39,063 bases of DNA from Pseudomonadota bacterium (GCA_002747455.1 PDPG01000024.1:1-39063); one strand, 5' to 3'; numbered from the stretch's first letter, positions 1 to 10,585 are shown. Notes: generated from the sequence alone by a model not told the origin. Made by a program: numbers and translations.

Positions 1-1
1 T

Positions 2-718
2 GATGGTGAAACCAAAACCATGCTGGAAACAGGTGATGACAACCTGAATATCACGGGCATTGGGGTGTTTGGGGACACACTGCTCTATCGCGTTATTGAG
101 GATTCTGAGACTTATTTGTCATTGCGCCATGATCACAAGCCCGTTGACCCTGAGCTGGTTGGCCTCACTTACCATTCCCATGACGGAACAACAAGGCGTG
201 TCCTGACCAATCCTCCTGTGGATAACATGAGCTCTATATACCTGGTGAGAAATGAACTAACACCTTACTTCCTTGGCGGACCTGCATATTCAGATGATGG
301 GACGAGGCTGCCGTTATACCATTTCCGACTTAACGAAGAGACGGGTGCATTTATCGATGTTTCACCACCTAGACTGGCCCCTTCCCAATTGGTTAACGGC
401 TTATTCTCTCACAACGGAATTGACTATGTTGACGTAGAATATCGTGAAAATATTCTCAAGCCATTGCAGAATCTACTTATACAAACAGACCACACCACCA
501 CCCCCGCAACCCCACTTAATCAGATACATGCGTTTGTGGTGGGCTTTGGCCGGGTCGTTTACAACAAAGACCGTTTACTTATTATCACAAAAGGGCATAA
601 GGAATACGCAAAACAGGAAGGTAGTGACACATATACCGTTGCTGCCCAGTATCCTCCCAAGTTATTTACTGTCAATACGGATAATGACTTCGTCGAACTA
701 GCGACCTGTAGCCAGTAA
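2..718 (+). CDS. Hypothetical protein, 3' part (5' end outside window)
   Basis: The reading frame is open from the first complete codon of the window (position 2), six codons upstream of the first ATG at 20, so this is probably the C-terminal part of a longer protein. The visible part of about 238 residues has no signal peptide or membrane segment. It is rich in short beta-strand-like stretches broken by Gly, Asp and Asn, with recurring patterns such as GVFGDTLLYRV and FVVGFGRVVYNKDRLLII. That resembles repeat or beta-propeller proteins, but I recognise no family. Two strong hairpins follow the stop, so it is the last gene of its unit. Confidence 0.6.
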   Translation, partial: DGETKTMLETGDDNLNITGIGVFGDTLLYRVIEDSETYLSLRHDHKPVDPELVGLTYHSHDGTTRRVLTNPPVDNMSSIYLVRNELTPYFLGGPAYSDDGTRLPLYHFRLNEETGAFIDVSPPRLAPSQLVNGLFSHNGIDYVDVEYRENILKPLQNLLIQTDHTTTPATPLNQIHAFVVGFGRVVYNKDRLLIITKGHKEYAKQEGSDTYTVAAQYPPKLFTVNTDNDFVELATCSQ

Positions 719-730
719 AACCTACCACTT

Positions 731-772
731 AAGCCCCTTTCTGGTGAATCAAAAAGGGGCTTGTGTTTTTTA
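731..772 (+). terminator. Rho-independent terminator
   Basis: The arms AAGCCCCTTT and AAAGGGGCTT pair perfectly around a short A-rich loop and are followed by TGTGTTTTTT. It lies 13 nt after the stop of the first gene, which it most likely terminates. Confidence 0.85.
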
Positions 773-801
773 AAGCGCCGTTGTTTCAGCGGCGCTTTTG
801 T
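772..801 (+). terminator. Second tandem terminator hairpin
   Basis: AAAGCGCCG and CGGCGCTTT form a perfect 9-bp stem around TTGTTTCAG, followed by a short T-containing tail (TGTGTGT). It follows the first hairpin directly, giving a double terminator that insulates the peroxiredoxin gene from upstream transcription. Confidence 0.7.
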
Positions 802-936
802 GTGTACTGAAACGGCCTTTCTGCATACAAGTCAGTCCCTAAAAAACAGATGTGGTAAAAATTTTATATCTAATAATAAGATAATAACGTGACAATTCGT
901 CATAGACATAAGTCTTTTCCACGAGGCAATTCTTTG

Positions 937-942
937 TAGAAT
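937..942 (+). promoter_or_regulatory. Possible -10 element for the peroxiredoxin gene
   Basis: TAGAAT lies 40 nt before the ATG, downstream of the double terminator. No good -35 hexamer is present at the right distance, so it may depend on an activator or not be the promoter. I saw no convincing OxyR-type site by eye. Confidence 0.25.
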
Positions 943-982
943 GGGCGCCGACCTTTAAACAAATACACAACTGAGGAAAAGT

Positions 983-1642
983 ATGTCTCTTAGAATCAAT
1001 GATATTGCCCCGAATTTTACGGCTCAAACCACCGAAGGTACCATCAACTTTCACGATTGGATTGGTGATAGCTACGCAATTCTGTTCTCTCACCCCAAGG
1101 ATTTTACGCCAGTTTGTACCACAGAGCTGGGCTATGCCGCGAAGCTAAAGCCAGAGTTTGATGCGCGAAATACTAAAATAATCGGTTTAAGTATCGACCC
1201 AGTGGATAATCATGCAGCATGGGCAGAGGATATTCTGGAGACTCAAGGCTCGGAAGTGAACTTCCCGATGATCGCTGATACCGATTTAAATGTATCCAAG
1301 TTGTACAATATGCTTCCTGCGGATGAGGAGGGTTCCTCTGAGGAGCGTACAGCGGCCACGAATGCGACTGTGCGAACTGTTTTTATTATCGGCCCTGATA
1401 AGAAGATCAAGCTCAGCATGACCTATCCAATGAGTGTAGGCCGTAACTTTGATGAGATTTTACGGGCGCTGGAGGCTGTTCAAACGGGCGAGGCAAATAC
1501 TATCGCAACTCCTGTGAACTGGCGAAAAGGCGATAATGTTATTATCCCGCCGACTGTTTCGGATGAAGAAGCCAACAAGCTATTCCCGCAGGGCTTCACA
1601 ACCATCAAGCCTTACCTTCGTTATGTGACACTGGATAAGTAA
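983..1642 (+). CDS. 1-Cys peroxiredoxin (Prx6 family)
   Basis: This is a thiol peroxidase that reduces hydrogen peroxide and organic hydroperoxides in the cytoplasm. The protein (219 aa) has the Prx6 active-site block HPKDFTPVCTTE, with the peroxidatic Cys45. That is the only cysteine, so it is a 1-Cys enzyme needing an external thiol reductant. The long C-terminal extension (NWRKGDNVIIPP, LRYV near the end) is typical of Prx6, and the length matches the family. The start ATG has GAGGAAAAGT just upstream. It appears to be a single-gene unit between the double terminator before it and a strong hairpin after it. Confidence 0.93.
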   Translation: MSLRINDIAPNFTAQTTEGTINFHDWIGDSYAILFSHPKDFTPVCTTELGYAAKLKPEFDARNTKIIGLSIDPVDNHAAWAEDILETQGSEVNFPMIADTDLNVSKLYNMLPADEEGSSEERTAATNATVRTVFIIGPDKKIKLSMTYPMSVGRNFDEILRALEAVQTGEANTIATPVNWRKGDNVIIPPTVSDEEANKLFPQGFTTIKPYLRYVTLDK

Positions 1643-1722
1643 TAACCAGTTACGACTTAAATGTTGTTTTGAGGTTTATTCTGCAAATTACACTGTGGAA
1701 AAATCGACAGCAAATTATGGAC

Positions 1723-1762
1723 AAAAGGCACCGTTGATATCCGTTACGGTGCCTTTTCTGTG
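1723..1762 (+). terminator. Rho-independent terminator after peroxiredoxin
   Basis: The arms AAAAGGCACCGT and ACGGTGCCTTTT pair perfectly around an 11-nt loop, and the descending arm ends in a T run. It lies 81 nt after the peroxiredoxin stop. Confidence 0.85.
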
Positions 1763-1816
1763 GAATTTTTATGGGAGAATAGCGTCTACAAGCTGAGTAT
1801 TTAGAGAGTGTTTATT

Positions 1817-2605
1817 ATGCGTCGATTATTCGTGGTTAGTATTTTTCCCCTATTATTGTTTGGCAGTGTGTTGACCGCTTATGCTGCGAGTTCCGAAATG
1901 GACGGCTTCAATAAACGAATGCGTTCGATGGAAATCGCGGTGGCGAAGCGCGCTGGTAATCGCCCTGCACAAATTGCCGCGTATAACGCACTGGAGCGTG
2001 CGCTAAATATGGAAATGAATCGCGCGTTCGACTTGGTTATGACGCGCATGAAGCCATCACAACGTGCCAATATGACGGAGGCTCAACACCTTTGGACACG
2101 CCATCGGGATCAGGAATACCGCTGGATGGATCGAGCACATGGCCCTATAGAGCCGGGTAGCGTGGAGCACTTACGGATTTTAGAGCTAAGAAACCTGATG
2201 ATGAATGCACGGGTCATCCAGCTTTACAGCTATTTAGACACTCTACCTAGATTAGATACAGTGCAAAGGTTTGTGCCTAAAACAAATATAGATGCCATTC
2301 ACGATGCGGAAACGGTGGATAATAATGACCTGAAAGTTGGTACGATTATTGGCTTTTCGCTGGGGGACGGTGCTTGCTTTTTGGATCTGAGGGATGAGAG
2401 TCGTAAAAACTTTACTGAGGTCGCAAATGCGGCGTTTTGTCAGCGGGAGCGAGAACTGTTGGATAAAAAGGTTGTGCTGAGCTATCAGCTAGGCGTCGTA
2501 TCCGGGGCAACCTGCGCTGTTGAACGGGTGGATTGTGATGAAAATAATATGGTGATTTTGGTCAAAGATGCCAAAGTGATTCGACCAAAGCGCATCAAAA
2601 GATAA
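1817..2605 (+). CDS. Exported LprI-like (DUF1311-type) protein
   Basis: A signal peptide (MRRLFVVSIFPLLLFGSVLTAYA, cleavage after AYA) precedes a helical domain with the pattern of lysozyme-inhibitor LprI N-terminal/DUF1311 proteins: a run of short helices ending in QHLWTRHRDQEYRW, then a second helical hairpin. The C-terminal 100 residues (from about 165) are a separate small domain with three or four cysteines, probably disulfide-bonded in the periplasm, that I do not recognise. An in-frame GTG at 1808 exists, but the ATG at 1817 is better placed after AGAGAG and gives a cleaner signal peptide. The stop overlaps the next ATG (TAATG), so translation of the regulator gene is probably coupled. 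The LprI role is family knowledge only. Confidence 0.7.
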   Translation: MRRLFVVSIFPLLLFGSVLTAYAASSEMDGFNKRMRSMEIAVAKRAGNRPAQIAAYNALERALNMEMNRAFDLVMTRMKPSQRANMTEAQHLWTRHRDQEYRWMDRAHGPIEPGSVEHLRILELRNLMMNARVIQLYSYLDTLPRLDTVQRFVPKTNIDAIHDAETVDNNDLKVGTIIGFSLGDGACFLDLRDESRKNFTEVANAAFCQRERELLDKKVVLSYQLGVVSGATCAVERVDCDENNMVILVKDAKVIRPKRIKR

Positions 2606-3666
2606 TGAAAACCACGACGGTACCTGCAAGTTACGTTCGGAACTTATTATCTCAGGTGGAAGCTCAGGGCTATGACTTGCACGAGCTAATGAGCTATGTG
2701 GGGATTGATTATCACAGCATTGAGGGTGAGGAGCCGATCTCAGCCGAGTTGTTTAGTGCTTTATATCAGCGGGTTATGTATATCGCGCAGGATGAATTCT
2801 TTGGAATGATTAGCGTGGGGAAAGTACCTAATGGTACGTTCCGCATGATGTGTTTGGCGATTATTCACAGTCGAACCTTGGGTGAAGCCATTGACCGCGC
2901 CAGTGATTTTCACGAAATCTGTCGGGGCGCGCGCATTAAGCCATTATTGATACAGCGTGGTCGTTACGCAAAGGTTTCATTCGCGGCATTAAATAGCATG
3001 GATGCCAAGGAGACCGAGGATTTTTTGAATAATCAATCGCCTGCTGACATTATTACTTCATTGTCGATGTGGCATCATTTTATGAGTTGGCTGATTGGTG
3101 AGCGAGTGTCCCTAAAGGCAGCGTATTTCAGATTCTCGAAAGCACAAGCATTGTCCAATACGCGGGGACGCTTCCGCTCTCATGTGAAGTTTGATCAGCA
3201 TGATAATGTGATCGTGTTTCCTGCACGCTATCTGGAATATCCGGTGGTGCAAAATGAAAAAACACTGCAAGCATTTTTGAAAACGGCGCCTTATCAGTTA
3301 TTGGTGATGGTTGACAGTGAAGACAGTAGTCTTCGGGAGCAGATTGTTGCGCTTATCGGGCGTGATTTTAGCATTGCGCCGCCGAGTGCTGATCAGGTGG
3401 CAAAGACACTGAATATGTCAGTCTCCACATTGCGTCGCCGTCTGCTGGAGGAGGGCACGAGTTATCAGAAGATTAAAGACGACTGCCGTCGCCAGTCGGC
3501 CATTGAATATATGAACTCACCGCAACTTTCGATCAAGGATGTTGCTGGCTTGATGGGCTTTGATGAGCCATCAGCCTTTTTCCGCTCGTTTAAACGTTGG
3601 ACAAATATGACGCCGGGGGAGTATCGCCAGAGCAAGCAATACTCGGAGAATTTGCAGCGCCATTAA
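2605..3666 (+). CDS. AraC-family transcriptional regulator
   Basis: The protein (353 aa) has an N-terminal effector domain of the type found in OruR/ArgR-like AraC regulators (GYDLHELMSYVGI, then a FFGMISVGKVPNGTFRMM-like block). The C-terminal double helix-turn-helix holds QVAKTLNMSVSTLRRRLLEEG and SIKDVAGLMGFDEPSAFFRS, followed by RWTNMTPGEYR, the usual end of this class. The start overlaps the previous stop by one base. A dienoyl-CoA isomerase gene follows and a beta-oxidation operon lies further on, so a fatty-acid-related inducer is a reasonable inference, but no ligand can be read from sequence. Confidence 0.9.
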   Translation: MKTTTVPASYVRNLLSQVEAQGYDLHELMSYVGIDYHSIEGEEPISAELFSALYQRVMYIAQDEFFGMISVGKVPNGTFRMMCLAIIHSRTLGEAIDRASDFHEICRGARIKPLLIQRGRYAKVSFAALNSMDAKETEDFLNNQSPADIITSLSMWHHFMSWLIGERVSLKAAYFRFSKAQALSNTRGRFRSHVKFDQHDNVIVFPARYLEYPVVQNEKTLQAFLKTAPYQLLVMVDSEDSSLREQIVALIGRDFSIAPPSADQVAKTLNMSVSTLRRRLLEEGTSYQKIKDDCRRQSAIEYMNSPQLSIKDVAGLMGFDEPSAFFRSFKRWTNMTPGEYRQSKQYSENLQRH

Positions 3667-3744
3667 ACGCAACTAGACACACGGCACCGCCCAAGTTTGA
3701 CAGTACCAGAATAAGCTTATACCGTAGCAAGCAGAGAAACTTGT

Positions 3745-3761
3745 GGAGGAAGTATGCCGTG
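3745..3761 (+). promoter_or_regulatory. Ribosome binding site fixing a GTG start at 3759
   Basis: GGAGGA (3745-3750) lies 8 nt before GTG 3759. The frame is open for 162 nt upstream to an ATG at 3597, but that ATG lies inside the AraC gene and the extra residues do not look crotonase-like, so the GTG start is preferred. Confidence 0.7.
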
Positions 3762-4601
3762 TCGTATCAGTGTTTTGCTATCAAAATAGATAGCCATATT
3801 GCACATTTGCAATTTAGTCGGCCAGATCAGCTTAATAGTATGAACAAGGCATTTTGGCTAGAGTTTCCGCGAGCCTTGAGAGAAATAGATGCAAGTGGCG
3901 AGGCCAGAGCCTTGGTGATTTCTTCCACGGGAAAGCATTTCTGTGCGGGGATGGATCTTGAGGTATTTCAGAAACCGGATCCCAATATGTTCGGTGGCGA
4001 GCCGGGGCGGCGGGGTGAGTATGTCCGCCGTTTGGTGCTGCAATTACAAGACTGTTTTAATACGCTGGAAGCCATTCGTATTCCGGTACTTTCTGCGATT
4101 CAGGGTGGATGCATTGGTGGCGCGGTTGACTTGGTTTGTGCAACAGATAGCCGTTACTGCACCAGCGATGCATTTTTCACTGTCAAAGAAACCGCACTGG
4201 GCATTACCGCCGACTTGGGAACGCTGCAACGTTTGCCAAATTTGATTGCACCCGGTTTAGCGCGTGAGCTTGCTTATACGTCGCGCAAGATGAAAGCAAG
4301 TGAGGCGTTGAATGCCGGCTTTGTGAATCAGGTCTTTGATGATACGGAGCAGATGTTGGAAGCGGTGATGGATGTTGCCAGGCAAATTGCTGTCCATTCC
4401 CCATTGGCCGTGGCGGGCACCAAGCACATGATAAATTACGCGCGTGACCACAGCGTCGCCGAGAGCCTGCAATACATGGCGACTTGGCAATCCGGCATGT
4501 TCCAGCCGAATGACTTAATGCTGAGTATGGCGGCACAGGTACAAAAGAAGCCGGGTGAGTTTGAGTCGTTGCATCCTGTTCGGCCTCCTTTTGAAACGTA
4601 A
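3759..4601 (+). CDS. Delta(3,5)-delta(2,4)-dienoyl-CoA isomerase (ECH1-like crotonase)
   Basis: The product (280 aa) is a crotonase-fold enzyme. It has the oxyanion-hole segment KHFCAGMDL and the segment GGCIGGAVDLVCATD, followed by DAFFTVKETALGITADLGTLQRLP. Asp124, Glu144 and Asp152 have the 20 and 8 residue spacing of the catalytic Asp176/Glu196/Asp204 of mammalian ECH1. This supports dienoyl-CoA isomerase rather than plain enoyl-CoA hydratase. Such enzymes move double bonds in 3,5-dienoyl-CoA intermediates so that unsaturated fatty acids with odd-numbered double bonds can finish beta-oxidation. The gene starts 92 nt after the AraC regulator stop and precedes the main beta-oxidation operon. 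Confidence 0.85.
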   Translation: MSYQCFAIKIDSHIAHLQFSRPDQLNSMNKAFWLEFPRALREIDASGEARALVISSTGKHFCAGMDLEVFQKPDPNMFGGEPGRRGEYVRRLVLQLQDCFNTLEAIRIPVLSAIQGGCIGGAVDLVCATDSRYCTSDAFFTVKETALGITADLGTLQRLPNLIAPGLARELAYTSRKMKASEALNAGFVNQVFDDTEQMLEAVMDVARQIAVHSPLAVAGTKHMINYARDHSVAESLQYMATWQSGMFQPNDLMLSMAAQVQKKPGEFESLHPVRPPFET

Positions 4602-5000
4602 TCGATAAATACTTGATTAGCTGTTGCTGATGAACGTTTATGATATCACTGGCAGGCAATGTGATTCGGGTGCCAGGTTTGATTGCTCAGGATAGATTGA
4701 TGGTCGATAATGTCATCGTTTGGGAGGGTAGTTTTTCACACACGGTTGGGCAGTGGCTTGTGTAGACCGTGTTCTAAAAAAGCTTTTCTGTGGTGGCGAA
4801 TATCATTGTGATAGCTGCGTTATACATCAAATAGCACATTAGATACGCTACCAGACGGCAGTGTTTTGATGTATTCAAACGTGGTGCTTAATGTTAAGCT
4901 GATCAAGTTTGTTATTAATTTTGATGGCTTTTGTCATTGGACGATATTGGCAAATAACAGATCATGTTACCCATAATGACAATGATATAGGTGAACAAAA
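4602..5000 (+). promoter_or_regulatory. 399-nt intergenic region, probable control region of the beta-oxidation operon
   Basis: No credible ORF is present. The region holds a 10-bp perfect inverted repeat (4822-4831 and 4865-4874) and a 7-bp pair ACACGGT/ACCGTGT around 4740-4775. A weak sigma70-like pair TTGTCA (4931) and ATAACA (4954) with 17-nt spacing lies just before the acyl-CoA dehydrogenase gene. The length and the symmetric elements suggest a regulated promoter. The adjacent AraC-type protein is one candidate regulator. The promoter assignment is inference. Confidence 0.4.
4822..4874. repeat. 10-bp perfect inverted repeat, 33-nt spacer
   Basis: ATACATCAAA (4822-4831) and TTTGATGTAT (4865-4874) are exact reverse complements. 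They are centred about 150 nt upstream of the acyl-CoA dehydrogenase start. The half-site centres are 43 bp apart, about four helical turns, which would allow looping between two operator half-sites. It does not look like a FadR or PsrA operator. Confidence 0.5.
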
Positions 5001-6800
5001 ATGCCAGAATATAAAGCCCCCCAACGTGAGATGATGTTCGTACTGAACGATGTGTTTAATGTCGAGCAGCATTATCAGCAATTACCCGGCTTCGAAGAAG
5101 TGACACAAGATGTAGTCGAGGCGATTATTGGCGAGGGTGCCAAGTTTTCAGAGCGTGTATTGTCGCCATTGAACCAAACGGGTGATCGTCAGGGCTGTCA
5201 GTTTGATGACGGTGTTGTCACGACGCCAGACGGATTTAAGGAAGCTTATCAGCAGTTCGTTGAGGCGGGTTGGCCTTCGTTGTCGCATAAGCCAGAGTGG
5301 GGCGGTCAGGGCTTGCCGGAGTCCTTGGGTATCGTGATGAATGAAATGCTTGGCACGGCGAACTGGTCGTGGAGTATGTATCCCGGCCTGAGTCATGGCG
5401 CGATGGCTACGTTGGAAGCGCATGGAACCGACGAGCAGAAGCAGACTTATCTGACTAAGTTAATCAGTGGTGAGTGGACGGGGACAATGTGTCTGACCGA
5501 GTCCCACTGCGGTACTGACTTGGGGATGTTGCGCACACGCGCAGAGCCAAATGAGGACGGAAGTTACAGCCTGACCGGCACCAAGATCTTTATTTCTGCG
5601 GGCGAGCATGACATGGCGGAGAACATCGTGCATATCGTGCTGGCACGTCTGCCGGACGCACCGGAGGGCACCAAGGGTATTTCACTGTTTATCGTGCCCA
5701 AGTTCTTGCCTGATGCTGAGGGTAATATCGCAGAGCGTAATGGCGTATCCTGTGGCTCCATTGAGCACAAGATGGGTATTCATGCGAATGCAACGTGCGT
5801 ACTAAACTTTGATGGTGCCAAAGGGTTTTTGATTGGCCCGCCGAACCGTGGTTTGAACTGCATGTTTACCTTTATGAACGTGGCGCGTATTGGTACAGCA
5901 ATTCAGGGTCTGACACACGCAGAAACGGCTTTCCAAGGCTCATTGGCTTATGCAAAAGACCGTTTGCAGATGCGTTCACTGAGCGGTACTAAGAATCCCG
6001 AAGGGCCAGCAGATCCGATTATTGTTCACCCTGAGGTGCGTAAGTTATTGCTGACACAGAAGGCGATTGCGGAAGGTGGTCGTGCACTGTGTTATTACAC
6101 GGCATTGATGGTAGATAGTGCAGCCCACGCACCAGATGAAGAAGCGCGCGAGGATGCCGAAACATTGCTGGCGTTGTTGACCCCGATTGCCAAAGCATTC
6201 TTGACTGAGCTTGGTTTTGAAGCTGCAAACCACGGCCTGCAGGTATTCGGTGGTCATGGTTATATTGCTGAGTGGGGTATGGAACAGAATGTGCGCGACA
6301 GTCGTATTTCCATGCTGTATGAAGGCACGACACAGATTCAGGCATTAGACCTATTGGGTCGTAAGGTGCTAATGACAAAGGGTGAGTCTCTGCGTAAGTT
6401 CACGAAGGTCATCCACAAATTCTGTAAGGCAGAGTCTGGTAACAAGGCGCTGAAGCCGTTTATTAAGCCTCTGGCTGAGCTGAATACAGAGTGGGGCAAT
6501 CTGACCATGAAAATTGGTATGAAGGCCATGACAAATCGTGATGAGGTCGGTGCGGCATCGGTGGATTACCTGATGTATTCTGGCTATGTGACACTGGCGT
6601 ACCTGTGGGCGCGTATGGCTAAGGCGGCGCAGGAGCAGCTGGATAATGGCGCTGATCAACCGGAGTTCTATCAAGCGAAGTTGAAGACGGCTCGTTTCTA
6701 TTTTGAGCGTATGTTGCCAAGGACTCGCGCATTGGTCGAAACCATGAGTTCAGGGTCAGATAATTTAATGGCGTTGGAAGCAGAGTTTTTTAGCTTCTGA
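5001..6800 (+). CDS. Acyl-CoA dehydrogenase, long form with extra C-terminal domain (FadE5/DmdC type)
   Basis: This FAD flavoprotein oxidises acyl-CoA to trans-2-enoyl-CoA, the first step of beta-oxidation. The protein (599 aa) begins MPEYKAPQREMMFVLNDV, typical of the 590-600 aa group that includes PA0506/PA0508-like dehydrogenases and DmdC (methylmercaptopropionyl-CoA dehydrogenase). The central domain has MCLTESHCGTDLG (flavin/substrate loop). The catalytic-base block MLYEGTTQIQALDLLGRK carries Glu441, followed by the extra C-terminal helical domain of the group. The fadB/fadA context argues for general fatty acyl-CoA substrates rather than DMSP catabolism, but sequence alone cannot decide. 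A ribosome site TAGGTGA precedes the ATG. It is the first gene of the operon with SCP2, fadB and fadA. Confidence 0.9.
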   Translation: MPEYKAPQREMMFVLNDVFNVEQHYQQLPGFEEVTQDVVEAIIGEGAKFSERVLSPLNQTGDRQGCQFDDGVVTTPDGFKEAYQQFVEAGWPSLSHKPEWGGQGLPESLGIVMNEMLGTANWSWSMYPGLSHGAMATLEAHGTDEQKQTYLTKLISGEWTGTMCLTESHCGTDLGMLRTRAEPNEDGSYSLTGTKIFISAGEHDMAENIVHIVLARLPDAPEGTKGISLFIVPKFLPDAEGNIAERNGVSCGSIEHKMGIHANATCVLNFDGAKGFLIGPPNRGLNCMFTFMNVARIGTAIQGLTHAETAFQGSLAYAKDRLQMRSLSGTKNPEGPADPIIVHPEVRKLLLTQKAIAEGGRALCYYTALMVDSAAHAPDEEAREDAETLLALLTPIAKAFLTELGFEAANHGLQVFGGHGYIAEWGMEQNVRDSRISMLYEGTTQIQALDLLGRKVLMTKGESLRKFTKVIHKFCKAESGNKALKPFIKPLAELNTEWGNLTMKIGMKAMTNRDEVGAASVDYLMYSGYVTLAYLWARMAKAAQEQLDNGADQPEFYQAKLKTARFYFERMLPRTRALVETMSSGSDNLMALEAEFFSF

Positions 6801-6892
6801 TGCTGTTGAGGGTTGGTATTTTCCGAACTGTGCGTATGGCGTGCAGTTCGGGTTTATGTGTTTAATAAAATAATTAAGACTGAGGAATTGTC

Positions 6893-7207
6893 ATGAGTAA
6901 TATAAGCGAAATTTTTAAGCAAATGGGTGAGCGATTCGACGCCGATGCAGCGTCGAGCGTGGATGAAGTCTTCCAGTACGATATTGATGGTGAGTATTGG
7001 CATGCGATCGTCAGTAATGGGAATTGTGAAATTGTTGAAGGTGAGCACGACGAGCCGAGTGTGACCTTGTCTATGGATGAAGAGACGTTGAAGGAAGTGA
7101 TGTCAGGCGAGACGGATGGTATGCAGGCATTTATGATGGGACGCATTAAAGCGACTGGCGATATGATGTTAGCCACACAATTGGCAAATATTTTCCCGAT
7201 TGCCTAA
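6893..7207 (+). CDS. SCP2 sterol-binding domain protein
   Basis: This 104-aa single-domain protein matches the SCP2 fold: an N-terminal helix with FKQMGERFDADAA, then QYDIDGEYWHAIVSNG, then PSVTLSMDEETLKEVMSGETDGMQAFMMGRIKATGDMMLATQL, the characteristic family ending. SCP2 domains bind fatty acyl-CoA and other lipids in a hydrophobic tunnel. The location between the acyl-CoA dehydrogenase (93-nt gap) and fadB (27-nt gap) suggests an acyl-CoA carrier for beta-oxidation. The start ATG follows TGAGGAATTGTC, a good ribosome site. Confidence 0.9.
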   Translation: MSNISEIFKQMGERFDADAASSVDEVFQYDIDGEYWHAIVSNGNCEIVEGEHDEPSVTLSMDEETLKEVMSGETDGMQAFMMGRIKATGDMMLATQLANIFPIA

Positions 7208-7234
7208 TCCCTCACTGAATCACGGAGAATTATC

Positions 7235-9394
7235 ATGGTAATGGAAGGAAACTCCATTCGGGTAGAGAATCTCGGTTCCGGCCTTTATGAGCTGGTATTC
7301 GACAACAAAGACAGTGCAGTCAACACACTGGGTCAGGCGACGCTGGCCGAGTTGCGTGAAGCGGTTGATGCGGTAAAAGCACAGGACGACCTTCGCGGTG
7401 TGTTAATCAGCAGTGCCAAAGACACATTTATTGTGGGTGCTGATATTAACGAATTTTCGTCCATGTTTAATGCGGATGAGTCGGTTATCACGGAGCATCT
7501 GGGCAAGATTAATGCACTATTTAATGACATTGAAGACCTGCCGTGTCCGACAGTTGCAGCGATCAATGGGACTTGTTTTGGTGGTGGCTTTGAATTGACG
7601 CTGACTGCGGACTACCGCGTGATGGCGACAGGTGGTGCCAAGGTTGCATTGCCGGAGGTTAAGCTGGGTATCTACCCAGGTTGGGGTGGAACCGTTCGCT
7701 TGCCTCGCTTGATTGGTATCGACAATGCCAATGAATGGATTTGTGGCGGTACTGAGAATAAGGCTGAAAAAGCATTGGCGGTGGGTGCAGTGGATGCGGC
7801 TGTGGCACCTGAGGATCTGCGTGATTCCGCACTACGCCTATTGAGTGACTGCATTGATGGTGTGTTTGATTACCAAGCGCGTCGTGTTGAGAAGCAAAGT
7901 CCGGTTCTGTTGAATAATATGGAACAGATGATGGCTTTTGAAAGTGCGCGCGGTGTGATCGGTGCAAAAGCAGGGCCTCACTATCCTGCCCCCATGCTGG
8001 CACTGAAAACCATGGAAAGAAGCTGCACCATGACGCGTGACAAGGCGTTATTGGCTGAGTCGAAAGGCTTTGCCAAGCTGGCGACCAATAGTGTCACGGC
8101 ATCGTTAGTTGGTTTGTTCCATAAAGACCAGCATGTGAAGCGTGTTGCCAAGAAATACACCGCTGAAGCGGCACCAGTGAAAATGGCTGCAGTGCTGGGT
8201 GCGGGCATTATGGGAGGCGGTGTTGCTTATCAGTCTGCTTCTCGTGGTACGCCGATCCTAATGAAAGACATTAATGAGGATGCGCTGCAATTGGGTTTGA
8301 ATGAGGCCACTAAGCTATTGAACGGCCAGTTGACACGTAAGCGCATTGACGCGACACAAATGGCGCAGGTGATTTCAAAAATTACCCCAACCCTTAGTTA
8401 CGGTGATTTTGATCGTACTGATATCGTGGTGGAAGCCGTTGTTGAGAACGTGAATGTTAAAAAATCAGTATTGGCGGAAGTAGAAAAGCATATTTCTGCC
8501 GATGCGGTGCTGACTTCAAATACTTCCACGATTTCAATTAACGAGTTGTCCAAAGCCTTGGAGCGTCCTGAGTCCTTCTGTGGCATGCACTTCTTCAATC
8601 CGGTACATAAAATGCCGTTGGTTGAAGTTATCCGTGGTGAGAAGACATCCGAGGAGACGATTGCCCGTACTGTGGCTTATGCACAAAAGATGGGTAAAAC
8701 GCCGGTGGTTGTGAATGACTGCCCGGGCTTTTTGGTGAACCGTGTGCTGTTCCCATACTTTGGTGGTTTCTCTGGCTTGTTAGAGTCTGGTGCGGACTTT
8801 GTGCGTATCGACAAAGTCATGGAGCGTTTTGGATGGCCAATGGGGCCGGCTTACTTGTTAGATGTGGTAGGTATTGATACGGCTTATCATGCGGATGGCG
8901 TTATGGCGGCAGGTTTCCCTGATCGTATGTCACACGACAATGAAAATGCGATTGACCGCATGTTTAAGCTGGAGCGTTTTGGTCAGAAGAACCAGAAAGG
9001 CTTCTACCGTTATGAAAATGACAAGCGTGGCAAGCCTAAGAAATTGGCGGATGAGGCGGTTCCCGGCCTATTGAGTGATGTGCTTGGTGATGCGCGTGAG
9101 TTCACGGATGAGGAGATCATTGAGCGTATGATGATTCCGCTGTGCATCGAAACAGTACGTTGCGTGGAAGAAGGCATTGTCGCATCTCCGGCGGAAGCGG
9201 ATATTGGTCTGATTTATGGTATTGGTTTCCCACCATTCTTGGGTGGTGCGATGAATTATATGGATCAGATGGGCATGAAGGCGTTCTGTGAGATGGCGGA
9301 TAAGTACGCGGACCTGGGGCCGTTGTATGTACCGACTGAGACCATGCGTAACATGGCTGAAAACGGCGAAAGCTACTTTCCGGCAGCAGGCTAA
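7235..9394 (+). CDS. fadB: Fatty acid oxidation complex alpha subunit (enoyl-CoA hydratase / 3-hydroxyacyl-CoA dehydrogenase)
   Basis: The product (719 aa) has the full FadB layout. The N-terminal crotonase domain carries the catalytic glutamates Glu120 (GGGFEL) and Glu141 ([14 protein letters not shown]). The NAD-binding motif GAGIMGGG is at 322-329. The dehydrogenase block [14 protein letters not shown] carries catalytic His458, and duplicated C-terminal helical domains contain [14 protein letters not shown] and [11 protein letters not shown]. The length fits FadB of the FadBA trifunctional complex and the sequence resembles the Pseudomonas FadB type. A GGAG site lies 7 nt before ATG 7235. 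A second in-frame ATG two codons on is less well spaced. fadA follows after 12 nt, as expected for subunits made together. Confidence 0.96.
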   Translation: MVMEGNSIRVENLGSGLYELVFDNKDSAVNTLGQATLAELREAVDAVKAQDDLRGVLISSAKDTFIVGADINEFSSMFNADESVITEHLGKINALFNDIEDLPCPTVAAINGTCFGGGFELTLTADYRVMATGGAKVALPEVKLGIYPGWGGTVRLPRLIGIDNANEWICGGTENKAEKALAVGAVDAAVAPEDLRDSALRLLSDCIDGVFDYQARRVEKQSPVLLNNMEQMMAFESARGVIGAKAGPHYPAPMLALKTMERSCTMTRDKALLAESKGFAKLATNSVTASLVGLFHKDQHVKRVAKKYTAEAAPVKMAAVLGAGIMGGGVAYQSASRGTPILMKDINEDALQLGLNEATKLLNGQLTRKRIDATQMAQVISKITPTLSYGDFDRTDIVVEAVVENVNVKKSVLAEVEKHISADAVLTSNTSTISINELSKALERPESFCGMHFFNPVHKMPLVEVIRGEKTSEETIARTVAYAQKMGKTPVVVNDCPGFLVNRVLFPYFGGFSGLLESGADFVRIDKVMERFGWPMGPAYLLDVVGIDTAYHADGVMAAGFPDRMSHDNENAIDRMFKLERFGQKNQKGFYRYENDKRGKPKKLADEAVPGLLSDVLGDAREFTDEEIIERMMIPLCIETVRCVEEGIVASPAEADIGLIYGIGFPPFLGGAMNYMDQMGMKAFCEMADKYADLGPLYVPTETMRNMAENGESYFPAAG

Positions 9395-10585
<1,191 letters not shown>

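Noticed and set aside
4204..4659. 151-codon minus-strand ORF
   Set aside because: Runs antisense through the dienoyl-CoA isomerase gene, which has clear catalytic motifs; the composition is that of a shadow frame.
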